In this document: positions 18,198 through 25,837 of the stretch, one piece after another | How positions within the stretch are numbered: the stretch's first letter is position 1 | How the letters are laid out: the number at the start of each line of letters is the position of its first letter | Assembly (NCBI GenBank): GCA_966211965.1 | Contig: CBIHON010000005.1 | Location: 124,001-188,000 of the forward strand | From: CBIHON01 sp966211965 | GTDB lineage: Bacteria; Pseudomonadota; Gammaproteobacteria; Burkholderiales; Burkholderiaceae_D | Direction of reading: 5' to 3' | Length of the DNA stretch: 64,000 nucleotides | Made by a program: the position numbers and the translations under genes | The notes under the pieces: model-generated | Told to the model about the DNA's origin: nothing | Database searches by the model: none | Seen by the model: only the letters and a program-made list of their open reading frames with translations

Positions 18198-19454
18198 TCA
18201 TGCCGCTTTTTCAAGCCACGCCAGTGCCCCGAGCCCGGCTGCACGGCCGCCGGCGAAACATGCGGTAAGCAGATAGCCGCCGGTCGGCGCTTCCCAATCC
18301 AGCATTTCACCGGCGCAGAATACGCCGGGCAAGGCCTTGAGCATCAAATGCCGGTCGAGGGCCTCGAATGCCACACCGCCGGCGCTGCTGATCGCCTCGT
18401 CGATCGGGCGTGCTGCGGTCAGCCGCAGCGGCAGCGACTTGATTGCTCCGGCCAGACGCGCCGGGTCGGCGTAATCGCGGGCTGAGGCCAGTTCGCGCAG
18501 CAGCGCCGCCTTCACCCCCTTGATGCTCAGGCGGCTTTGCAAGTGGCTGGCCATCGAGCGCGATCCACGCGGCCGCGATACTTCATCGAGTATGCGTTCC
18601 GGTTTCCAATCGGGCAGTAAATCGAGTTGGACCAAGGCACTGCCATTGGTGTTGATCTGTTCGCGCAGTGCGGCCGAGAGGGCATAGATCAGGCTGCCTT
18701 CGACCCCGGTTTCGGTGAGGATGAATTCGCCCCGCCTGGGGGGGCAAGTCCCTGCCACGCCGCTGAGGCTGACGGCAACCGGTTTCACAGCCTGGCCGGC
18801 GAAACGGCTGCGAAAATATTCGCTCCATCCAATATCAAAGCCGCAATTCGACGGTTGCAATGGCTCGACCGCCACCCCGCGCTGCGCCAGCAGAGGCAGC
18901 CATGCTCCGTCCGAGCCGAGCCGCGCCCAACTGGCGCCGCCCAGCGCCAGCAGCACCGCATCGGCTCGCACTTCTGTTTCGCCCTGCGGCGTACTGAAAT
19001 GCAATGTCCCGTCGGCGCGCCATCCCTGCCAGCGATGCCGCATGTGGAAGCGCACGCCGGCCGCGCGCAAACGGTGCAGCCAGGCGCGCAACAACGGCGC
19101 CGCCTTCATGTCGGTGGGAAAAACCCGTCCCGACGAGCCGACGAAAGTCTCGATGCCGAGTCCGTGTACCCAGGCGCGCAAGGCGTCCGGCCCGAAGTCT
19201 TCAAGCAGGGGCGCGATTTCCGGTTGGCGCGCACCGTAACGCGACAAGAAGGCCGGCGCCGCTTCGGAATGCGTGAGGTTCATCCCGCCTTTGCCCGCAA
19301 GCAGGAATTTGCGCCCGACAGACGGCATTGCGTCGTACAGGTCGACTTGTACGCCGCCTTGTGCCAAGATCTCGGCCGCCATCAGCCCGGCCGGCCCGCC
19401 GCCGATGATGGCGGCGGTTTTACCTTGAGCGGTGGTCGATGGCTGGTTGTTCAT
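18198..19454 (-). CDS. HI0933-type FAD-dependent flavoprotein
   Basis: This 418-residue oxidoreductase opens with a dinucleotide-binding motif (AAIIGGGPAGLMAAEILAQGG). It has the family stretch GRKFLLAGKGGMNLTHSE and a C-terminal FAD closure (FCAGEMLDWEAPTGGYLLTACFAGGRAAG). The layout matches the HI0933/TIGR03862 flavoprotein group, relatives of BaiN. Substrate is not known. It is flanked by minus-strand genes but separated by gaps. Confidence 0.88.
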   Translation of the reverse strand: MNNQPSTTAQGKTAAIIGGGPAGLMAAEILAQGGVQVDLYDAMPSVGRKFLLAGKGGMNLTHSEAAPAFLSRYGARQPEIAPLLEDFGPDALRAWVHGLGIETFVGSSGRVFPTDMKAAPLLRAWLHRLRAAGVRFHMRHRWQGWRADGTLHFSTPQGETEVRADAVLLALGGASWARLGSDGAWLPLLAQRGVAVEPLQPSNCGFDIGWSEYFRSRFAGQAVKPVAVSLSGVAGTCPPRRGEFILTETGVEGSLIYALSAALREQINTNGSALVQLDLLPDWKPERILDEVSRPRGSRSMASHLQSRLSIKGVKAALLRELASARDYADPARLAGAIKSLPLRLTAARPIDEAISSAGGVAFEALDRHLMLKALPGVFCAGEMLDWEAPTGGYLLTACFAGGRAAGLGALAWLEKAA

Positions 19455-19802
19455 GATGGGGAAGAGGGCGCGGACCCGGCCGGTTGGCTCGAATTCGATC
19501 CAGAAGGAAAAGAATTGCGTGAAAGCTCTATTCTAAAGGCAGCTACGTCGACATCAACCCGGCCTGCGAGAATTTTCTTGGTTTGAGCCGGTCGCGGACC
19601 TTGAACAGCTTCTTATACCCATCCTCGTAAAACATAACGGTCAAATCGCGCTTTTCAGCTTGGCTGCTTCGCCGGCGGCTCGCAGGGATCGTTCGCAGGC
19701 AAACGGCGTGCCGTTTTAAACCTCCCGCTCATACCTCGCTGCACCCTTGCGAGACGAAAAAGTCCATCGATTTTCCTGTTGCGTTTTTTACAATGACGGG
19801 TA
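19455..19802. other. Intergenic region, no gene supported
   Basis: These 348 bases hold no convincing gene. On the plus strand at about 19537-19605 a short run reads GSYVDINPACENFLGLSR, which resembles the core of a PAS domain. The opposite strand of the same DNA reads MFYEDGYKKLFKVRDR, so either could be a remnant or chance. Nothing else was seen. Confidence 0.35.
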
Positions 19803-20306
19803 TTACTCGGCCATTTGCGCTTGGGCGATGCTGCGCAATTGAAAACGGCCATCGTTGTTGAACAGCCAAGTTTCTGTAATTTCGATCCGCCCATTGCGCA
19901 ACAGGGGCGGCCACGGCTTCGGAAACGGTGCGGTATTCTTTATCGAAAGTAGGGTGCTGGCCTCATTAGCGCTGTCGTGATTGGAGCGCACGATATCGGC
20001 GTGCAGCAGCTGGCCGTTGCCGTCGATTACATACTTTGCGACGATGACAGAACGCAGGAGCGCTTGCGGGCGGCCCGGGTAGACCTGCAGGGAATTGACT
20101 TCGGATATGCGTTTTGCGAGAAACTGCTTGTAGCCGGCAAGCGTCATGGCGGTTGCCGTGCCGTCGCTTGTGGTGGGCGGTTTCTCGGCGGGGCTTTTCC
20201 CGGTGCGCTCGACGATTTCCACCGGCGGAGAAGAGGATGGCGGCAACGGTGTCGAGCAAGCCGCCAGCAAGACCGCCGGAAAAAGAAGAGCACGTGCAGG
20301 TTTCAT
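19803..20306 (-). CDS. Lipoprotein with TonB C-terminal-like domain
   Basis: The 167-residue product has a lipoprotein signal with lipobox LLAAC at about Cys16. A Pro/Ser-rich spacer follows, then a domain resembling TonB C-terminal folds (VIVAKYVIDGNGQLLHADIVRSNHD ... FPKPWPP ... ITETWLFNNDGRFQL). It should be anchored on the periplasmic side of a membrane. There is no N-terminal transmembrane helix as in true TonB, so an energy-transducing role is unlikely. Confidence 0.72.
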   Translation of the reverse strand: MKPARALLFPAVLLAACSTPLPPSSSPPVEIVERTGKSPAEKPPTTSDGTATAMTLAGYKQFLAKRISEVNSLQVYPGRPQALLRSVIVAKYVIDGNGQLLHADIVRSNHDSANEASTLLSIKNTAPFPKPWPPLLRNGRIEITETWLFNNDGRFQLRSIAQAQMAE

Positions 20307-20312
20307 GATCGC

Positions 20313-20600
20313 TCACAGTCTTGCAGATAATTCCGCCCCTTCCTGAATCGCCCGTTTGTCACCCAGTTCGGCGGCCAATGCCGCGCCTCCGACCATAGGA
20401 AAACGCGGCCCGCTCGCACTCGCCTGCGCCGATGATCGCAACGCGCTTGCCGGCTGTGGCGTTATCGCGCAGTACGTCAAGATAAGACAGCACCTTGGGA
20501 TGATTGATTCCTTCGAGGCGCGGCGTGCGCGGCACATGCCAGTGGCAATGATGTCGTCGTCGAAACCCTGCTGCAGTAATTCTTCCCGTAATACCCGAGA
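20313..20600 (-). pseudogene. Decayed fadH-like 2,4-dienoyl-CoA reductase remnant
   Basis: Three pieces of the FadH flavoprotein half can be read in alternating frames on the minus strand. REELLQQGFDDDIIATG comes first, then TPRLEGINHPKVLSYLDVL with GKRVAIIGAG, then GGAALAAELGDKRAIQEG and SARL with a stop at 20313. At least two frameshifts are needed, and about 200 or more residues between the IIGAG nucleotide-binding motif and the C-terminus are missing. The large N-terminal barrel is absent. It is non-functional. It lies just downstream of an SDR gene on the same strand. Confidence 0.72.
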
Positions 20601-20697
20601 TCGAGCAGCGCCAGCAAATGGGCGCAGGTTTGATTGGTCAGGGGCGAGGATGTGCTGAGTCGGTGCGGTGCATTATCCCGGAAAACGACGGAACCCT

Positions 20698-21540
20698 TCA
20701 ATCGTGCTTGCGCACATCGCGATAGCCTTCCTTGCGGATCGCACGGAAATCCCTGACTATCTTGCGGCTTATCAAGGCGCTCAGTCCTGGAAACAGGCGG
20801 TAAAGCCACGTGATCAGGCGCGCATAAAACGGGAAGACCACCAGCGCCTTGTTGCGCGCCACATCCTTGAGAATACGGCGCGCGCTATCTTCCGCATTCA
20901 GGAGAGGCAAGGGAATCAAGCTGCGCATTTCGCCCGAACTGGCGCCGACGCTGACCGAGGAGCCGAAAATTCTGGTCTCGATAAAGCCTGGACAGAGGGT
21001 TGTGACTTTGACGCCCAAGCCGGCCGCCTCGGCCCGCAAGCCTTCGGAAAAGCCGACCACTCCGAACTTGGTGGTCGAGTAGGCGGTCAGGATCGGAATG
21101 GGCGCCAGGCCGGCTGCCGAGGCGGTGTTGACGATGTGGCCGCTGCCTTGCGCTGTCATGACCCGATAGGCGGCCAGCGAACCGTGGATTACCGCCATCA
21201 AGTTGACATCGATCGCCAGCTTCCAGTCGGCTTGCGTCAAATCGCGCGTTTCACCCTCGACAGCCAGGCTGGCGTTGTTGAACATGTAATCGAGCGTGCC
21301 ATGCCTGGCAGCCACGTCCTGCACCATGCCGTCGAGGTCGGCGATGTAACGCACATCCAGCGCGCGTGCCTCGGCCTTGCCGCCTCGACCGAGAATGGCT
21401 GCCGCGGTTGCCACCGCTCCGGCTTCATTGATGTCGACCACCACCACGCGTGCGCCGGCTTGTCCCAGCGCCAGGCATAGGGCTTTGCCGATGCCGGATG
21501 CGCCGCCAGTGACGATCGCAACCTTGTCTTGATAGCTCAT
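20698..21540 (-). CDS. Short-chain dehydrogenase/reductase
   Basis: A 280-residue classical SDR: cofactor motif TGGASGIG at about residues 11-18, DINEAGA (Asp favouring NAD), NNAS, the catalytic Ser in VNTASAAGL, and YSTTK with catalytic Tyr and Lys. The C-terminal 50 residues are basic and hydrophobic (FPFYARLITWLYRLFPGL), suggesting membrane association as in acyl-chain or retinol-type SDRs. The start at 21540 is preceded by GGAG; upstream in-frame ATGs lack SDR character. The fadH remnant downstream hints at a former lipid-oxidation cluster. Confidence 0.88.
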   Translation of the reverse strand: MSYQDKVAIVTGGASGIGKALCLALGQAGARVVVVDINEAGAVATAAAILGRGGKAEARALDVRYIADLDGMVQDVAARHGTLDYMFNNASLAVEGETRDLTQADWKLAIDVNLMAVIHGSLAAYRVMTAQGSGHIVNTASAAGLAPIPILTAYSTTKFGVVGFSEGLRAEAAGLGVKVTTLCPGFIETRIFGSSVSVGASSGEMRSLIPLPLLNAEDSARRILKDVARNKALVVFPFYARLITWLYRLFPGLSALISRKIVRDFRAIRKEGYRDVRKHD

Positions 21541-21756
21541 CGCTGCTCCGGTGGAGAGGAAATTAAACAGTAATGCGGATGGCCGGTGTTGATCAAGCAC
21601 CTTCATTGAATAAACGTTCGCCCCCGAAAATCCCTGTTTCATCCCCCGCCTGCTGCATTTCGTCGCAGGCGCCTTATCAAGGAAAGCTTGGCTCGGCACA
21701 ATGGCTGCACTTCATTATTTCGAATCCTAACAACCAACTCAGCCAAGGAACTCCAC

Positions 21757-22284
21757 ATGAACATGATTCAGCAAATCATCGCCAATACACCGGTATGGGT
21801 CTGGGCCATCCTGGTATTTTTGGTTTATCGCGGAATGCTCTCCAGCCTGGACCGCGAAACTTCGCTGAAAAAGGTTTTCATCATTCCGATCGTGATGCTG
21901 GCGCTCTCGATCCAAGGCATTCTCAGCGCATTCGGCGCCGGCTCGACGGCGGTGCTGGTTTGGCTGGCGGCGGTTGTGCTCGGCAGCGTGTTGAGTTGGC
22001 AGCTTTTTAACCTAGACAATGTTCGTGCCGATCCGCGGCGCGGCGTCGTATTCCAGCGCGGCAGCTGGATTCCGCTGATGCTGATGATGGGAATTTTCTG
22101 CACCAAGTACGCAGTGGGTGTGACGTTGGCGCTGCATGCCGGTTACCGGCAGGAAGCATGGTTCGTCTCCGTCGTAAGCGCTCTTTATGGCTTATTCAAC
22201 GGCATATTCATAGGCAAATTGTTCGGAATTCTTGCCGCGTATCGCCAAGCCCAAACCCTGCCGCAGTGGTCCAATGCAATTTAA
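21757..22284 (+). CDS. DUF6622-type inner-membrane protein
   Basis: The 175-residue protein has about five hydrophobic segments, beginning IIANTPVWVWAILVFLVYRGMLSS, an N-terminus typical of the DUF6622 family. Residues 60-80, 105-125 and 135-160 give further membrane spans. Function is unknown. AAGGAA lies 8 bases ahead of the ATG at 21757. It is followed by tRNA genes on the same strand. Confidence 0.78.
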   Translation: MNMIQQIIANTPVWVWAILVFLVYRGMLSSLDRETSLKKVFIIPIVMLALSIQGILSAFGAGSTAVLVWLAAVVLGSVLSWQLFNLDNVRADPRRGVVFQRGSWIPLMLMMGIFCTKYAVGVTLALHAGYRQEAWFVSVVSALYGLFNGIFIGKLFGILAAYRQAQTLPQWSNAI

Positions 22285-22382
22285 ATTAACGATGGGCTGG
22301 TAAAAAACGAAAAACCCCTGTATACTTCGCCCCCTTCAGACGTGATGACAAACGTAACGTGTTTTTCCGGCTAAGTGGCATT

Positions 22383-22458
22383 GGGTGCTTAGCTCAGTTG
22401 GTAGAGCGGCGCCCTTACAAGGCGTAGGTCGGGAGTTCGAGCCTCTCAGCACCCACCA
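22383..22458 (+). tRNA. tRNA-Val (anticodon UAC)
   Basis: A full cloverleaf: acceptor GGGTGCT pairing with AGCACCC, D-arm GCTCAGTTGGTAGAGC, anticodon loop CTTACAA giving TAC, T-arm with GTTCGAG, and genome-encoded CCA. It forms a pair with the tRNA-Asp 36 bp downstream. Confidence 0.96.
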
Positions 22459-22494
22459 GCGGTCGGGCACGTGTATGAAAGATTTCGCAGTTTA

Positions 22495-22571
22495 GGAGTG
22501 GTAGTTCAGTTGGTTAGAATACCGGCCTGTCACGCCGGGGGTCGCGGGTTCGAGCCCCGTCCACTCCGCCA
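22495..22571 (+). tRNA. tRNA-Asp (anticodon GUC)
   Basis: Acceptor GGAGTGG pairs with CCACTCC. The anticodon loop CTGTCAC gives GTC. The T-loop is GTTCGAG, the discriminator is G, and CCA is encoded. It is probably co-transcribed with the preceding tRNA-Val, and a strong terminator follows. Confidence 0.96.
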
Positions 22572-22576
22572 GTAAA

Positions 22577-22610
22577 TAAAAAAGACGCACTTCGGTGCGT
22601 CTTTTTTATT
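22577..22610 (+). terminator. Rho-independent terminator after the tRNA pair
   Basis: AAAAAAGACGCAC and GTGCGTCTTTTTT form a long stem around a TTCG tetraloop. The A-run/T-run symmetry lets it also serve the minus-strand rdgC transcript converging from the right. Confidence 0.92.
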
Positions 22611-22658
22611 TGTTGGAAGAATTCAGCGATGTAGCGTGCGTTGCGCACGCTACGAGAG

Positions 22659-23582
22659 TCAGGCTGCCAGCGCGTTTGCCGCGACTTGATCCCGCATCTC
22701 TCCGCCCAAAGCCTCGACCAGGTCGGCGATCAATTTCGCCAGCTCGCCGGTCATCAGCATCATGTCTCCATCGAAGCGCTCATCGTCGTTCCTGGTGGTC
22801 GCATCGGTTTCCTTCAGGACGTCCAGCGGCGTAATCCGCTTCACCGCCAGCGACTCGGTCAGCACGAATGAAATCTTGTCGGCCCAGGTCATCGCCAGTC
22901 GTGTGCATTGCTTGCCGGCTGCGATGTGGCGCCGCACGTCGTCGGCCTCCAAGGTATGCCGCACGTAGCGCACCGTGGCCTTGCCTTCGCCGCTGGCGCG
23001 CAACTCGGTATCCTGGTCGACGGTAAAGCCGCCCGGCGCCTCGTCCGCAGCCAGCCAGTCGGTCATCGTCGCCACCGGCGAGCGCGCCACATGCAAGGTT
23101 TCCAGCGGCAGCTTGTCGACCGCCTGGATCAGCAGCTTGATGACTTCTTCCGCCTTGGCCGGACTGGATGCATCGACCACCAGCCAGCCGTTGACAGGAT
23201 CGATCCAGGTCCAGGTATTGCGGCAGATGCTGAAGGCGCGCGGCAACAGCTCATCGGTGACCTGCTCCTTGATGTCCTTCATCTGCTTGCGGCCGGGTTG
23301 AAAGCCCTGCTGTTCCTCGATCTCGGCCGCACGGGCCTTGGTCACCTGGTTGATGACGGTGGCCGGCAACAGCTTCTTTTCGGTCCCGAGCAAGATCAGC
23401 ATCTGGCGGTTCACGGTATGCACCAGCATGCCGTTCTCGCGCGGCGAGAGCCAGCCCTGGCTTTGCAGATCCAGGCTGGTGCAAGGTGTAAATGCGTGCG
23501 GCGCCAGGCAGGCTTCCAATTGCTCGGGCGTCATGGCCCAGGGGGCGGGGAGACGGTAAATCTGAAGGTTCTTGAACCACAT
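22659..23582 (-). CDS. rdgC: Recombination-associated protein RdgC
   Basis: The 307-residue protein matches RdgC throughout: MWFKNLQIYRLPAPW at the N-terminus, CTSLDLQSQGWLSPRENG, EKKLLPATVINQVTKARAAEIEEQQG and a C-terminal ITPLDVLKE. RdgC forms a ring around double-stranded DNA and restrains RecA. Length agrees with the family (about 300). The start at 23582 begins the conserved N-terminus. Confidence 0.96.
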   Translation of the reverse strand: MWFKNLQIYRLPAPWAMTPEQLEACLAPHAFTPCTSLDLQSQGWLSPRENGMLVHTVNRQMLILLGTEKKLLPATVINQVTKARAAEIEEQQGFQPGRKQMKDIKEQVTDELLPRAFSICRNTWTWIDPVNGWLVVDASSPAKAEEVIKLLIQAVDKLPLETLHVARSPVATMTDWLAADEAPGGFTVDQDTELRASGEGKATVRYVRHTLEADDVRRHIAAGKQCTRLAMTWADKISFVLTESLAVKRITPLDVLKETDATTRNDDERFDGDMMLMTGELAKLIADLVEALGGEMRDQVAANALAA

Positions 23583-23729
23583 GGCGATCAATCGAAAATG
23601 CGCCATTCTACACGTTGCGCGTAGGGGGAAGCGAGCGGTTTGGCAGGCCGTCAAACGAGGCCGGCGGCGGCATTCGGATTCGCCGTTCCGGCCCATTCCT
23701 GCTGGGGAGAATTCCGGTAAATTGCTGCC

Positions 23730-24620
23730 TCAATCACCGACCTTGTCGGTCGGGAACCGCAGCGAATCCCGCAGCAGATAGCCCATCGGCATGTTCATGT
23801 TGAGGCCTTTGGGCGGCACCGGGCGCGTGAACCAGCGCTCATAGGAACGATTGAGCTCCCCTTCGCTGATTATTCGTACCATTTCGGCATCGACGATTTT
23901 CTTGAAGGCTGGATCGTCCTTGCGCAACATGATCGCATAGGGTTCAACCGACAAAGGATCGCCGACGATCGAAAACATGGCCGGTTTTTTTGATTCGGCA
24001 CGCAAACTGAACAACAGCACGTCATCCATCGGGAACACGTCGGCCTTGCCTTGCTCGACCAGCGCAAATGACTCCTGGTCATTGTTGCCTTCAATTAGTT
24101 TGATGCCGAGCGCTCGCACGTTATTGCGGTGGTCCAACAAATTGATGGTGGTGGTATTTTTGGTCGTGACCACCGTGCGATTGCGCAGGTCGGGCCAGTT
24201 CTTGATGCCGGAGTCGGCCCGCACCAGCGCGCGCACGCTGGAAAAGAAATGGGGAATCGTGAATGCCACTTTTTTGCGGCGCTCTGCGTTGTTGGTCGTG
24301 GAGCCGCATTCCAGATCGGCCTTGTTTTCAATCAGCGCGGTAAATCGCGTGACCGAGTCGACCGGAACGAATTGCATTTTCAGGTTGGACAGCTTCAGTT
24401 CTTTCTTGACCGCTTCGGCTATCTTGATGCACAGTTCCACCGAATAACCGTTGGGTTGTTTGCGCTCCTCATCCATAAAGGAGAAGGGCGACTGGCCCTC
24501 GCGATAGGCGATCACTATGGTTTGTGTGTCGCGAATCTTGCCAAGCGTATCCATGGCGGTCGCTGCCGCCGGTGCCAGCAGCCAGGCTGCCGCAGAAAGA
24601 AGCATCATCGTATTGCGCAT
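23730..24620 (-). CDS. Amino-acid ABC transporter periplasmic binding protein (family 3)
   Basis: The 296-residue protein has a Sec signal peptide (MRNTMMLLSAAAWLLAPAAATA). A type-II solute-binding fold follows: GQSPFSFMDEERKQPNGYSVELC, VPVDSVTRFTALIENKADLECGSTTNNAERR and VEQGKADVFPMDD. These motifs are typical of glutamate/aspartate (GltI-like) receptors. No permease or ATPase gene is adjacent, so it is an orphan receptor here. GAGGG precedes 24620; a TTG at 24635 is a weaker alternative start. Confidence 0.9.
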   Translation of the reverse strand: MRNTMMLLSAAAWLLAPAAATAMDTLGKIRDTQTIVIAYREGQSPFSFMDEERKQPNGYSVELCIKIAEAVKKELKLSNLKMQFVPVDSVTRFTALIENKADLECGSTTNNAERRKKVAFTIPHFFSSVRALVRADSGIKNWPDLRNRTVVTTKNTTTINLLDHRNNVRALGIKLIEGNNDQESFALVEQGKADVFPMDDVLLFSLRAESKKPAMFSIVGDPLSVEPYAIMLRKDDPAFKKIVDAEMVRIISEGELNRSYERWFTRPVPPKGLNMNMPMGYLLRDSLRFPTDKVGD

Positions 24621-24960
24621 AAAGCCCTCACACAAAAATCCGGTTGAACAGGAAGATCACTCTAAAGGCTTATGATCCTCTTCCGGCATTTTTGCCGCAA
24701 GACAAAAATGGAGTGGAGCATGACAACACCCCACTCCCAATCCCAGGAGACACCGGGCAACTCTTTGCTGACTCGCTTCCCTCGCAAAACGAGAGACAGA
24801 CCAGAAAGGACGGGCAGTCCCCGCCGGCCGTGAGCACACCTTTGCTCACGAGCGCACTTTAGCAGCCATCGAGCAATACAAAAAACGGAATGTTGAATGG
24901 AGGCCCAAAGAAAAAATGGAGCGGGCGCGCCGTTTTTTTTGCGGGACCCTGAGCAGCTTT
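24621..24960. other. Intergenic region with a 7-bp hairpin
   Basis: No gene is visible in these 340 bases. CGTGAGC and GCTCACG at 24829-24850 form a hairpin with an 8-base loop, and a T-run lies further on near 24931. It could be part of a terminator for the minus-strand DUF2288/slyX genes, but the spacing is poor. Confidence 0.4.
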
Positions 24961-25266
24961 TCAGACGGTCTTGTTGAGCTGTACCAGGATCCAAGGTTTC
25001 ACGACTACGGTCCAAAGCGATGCCTCTGCATCGAGCCATCGCCGGGCTTGCTCATCAGAGACCCGGCCGATGCGTTGCTCGGCCAGCCATTGCGCGACCG
25101 TTGCCTTGTCGTCGTTCGTCATGTGCAGAGCCACTTCCACCAGGTCCAGTTCGTCGCTCACGGCGATCACGAATCCGCCGGCAAAATAGCGCAGCAATTC
25201 CTGCCACGGCATGCGCGATGTTTCCATGTTGATCTTGGCGCGCAGCGCGTCGTTTTGATTTTCCAT
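24961..25266 (-). CDS. DUF2288 family protein
   Basis: The 101 residues (LRAKINMETSRMPWQELLRYFAGGFVIAV, DELDLVEVALHMTNDDKATVAQWLA, WTVVVKPWILVQLNK) match the small DUF2288 family across its length. The protein is probably cytosolic; function unknown. The start at 25266 is the ATG that begins the conserved part. It shares orientation with slyX. Confidence 0.85.
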   Translation of the reverse strand: MENQNDALRAKINMETSRMPWQELLRYFAGGFVIAVSDELDLVEVALHMTNDDKATVAQWLAEQRIGRVSDEQARRWLDAEASLWTVVVKPWILVQLNKTV

Positions 25267-25335
25267 TGCAGTATTTGAATTCAGGAAGGTAGTGGGGCTG
25301 CAGCTTGGTTGCATTCATCACAGGCCCTGGGCGGA

Positions 25336-25545
25336 TCAATAGTGCGGCGGCCTTTCATTGAGCGGACCGGATCCGCTGTCGCCGTTCGCCATTTCCTTGA
25401 TACGCCGCGCCAGTGCCGTGCACAGCGCCGACAATTCATCTATTTTCTTTTGCTGCCGGTAGACCGTCTGGTTCAAGGTTTCAACCATGTCTTCCTGGCG
25501 TGCGACTTTGATTTCAATCTGGACAATGCGGTCTTCAGCGATCAC
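25336..25545 (-). CDS. slyX: SlyX family protein
   Basis: A 69-residue coiled-coil protein: VQIEIKVARQEDMVETLNQTVYRQQKKIDELSALCTALARRI, the SlyX pattern, ending in the usual PPHY. No ATG precedes the conserved start within reach; a GTG at 25545, with GAAG upstream, gives the expected length. Function in the cell is unknown. Confidence 0.85.
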   Translation of the reverse strand: MIAEDRIVQIEIKVARQEDMVETLNQTVYRQQKKIDELSALCTALARRIKEMANGDSGSGPLNERPPHY

Positions 25546-25837
25546 GTTGGATTCTTCACAATAGAAAGGTGGGTGCACGGGCGAGCAGGCGTATTTTACG
25601 CCTGCGGCGATTCCTGGCGCGAGAAACAAGAACTGCCGATGAGATCGAATGCCCTGCCTTAGAAATACACGGCATTGGCGTTACCGCGGTGCTGGCAGGC
25701 TTGTAAAAAATCGCTTTGATGCGTAAGCGCTTCCTTCGGCTTCGGAAAGACGACGGTGGCTGCAGTCAGCATGAACTTGGCCTCTTCCTCATCCTGGATA
25801 AACCAGCGGGCATCAAGATGCCGCGCGCCGAAACGGC

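Noticed and set aside
22383..22610. Integration (att) site at the tRNA pair
   Set aside because: No integrase gene and no duplicated tRNA 3' end was found on either side.
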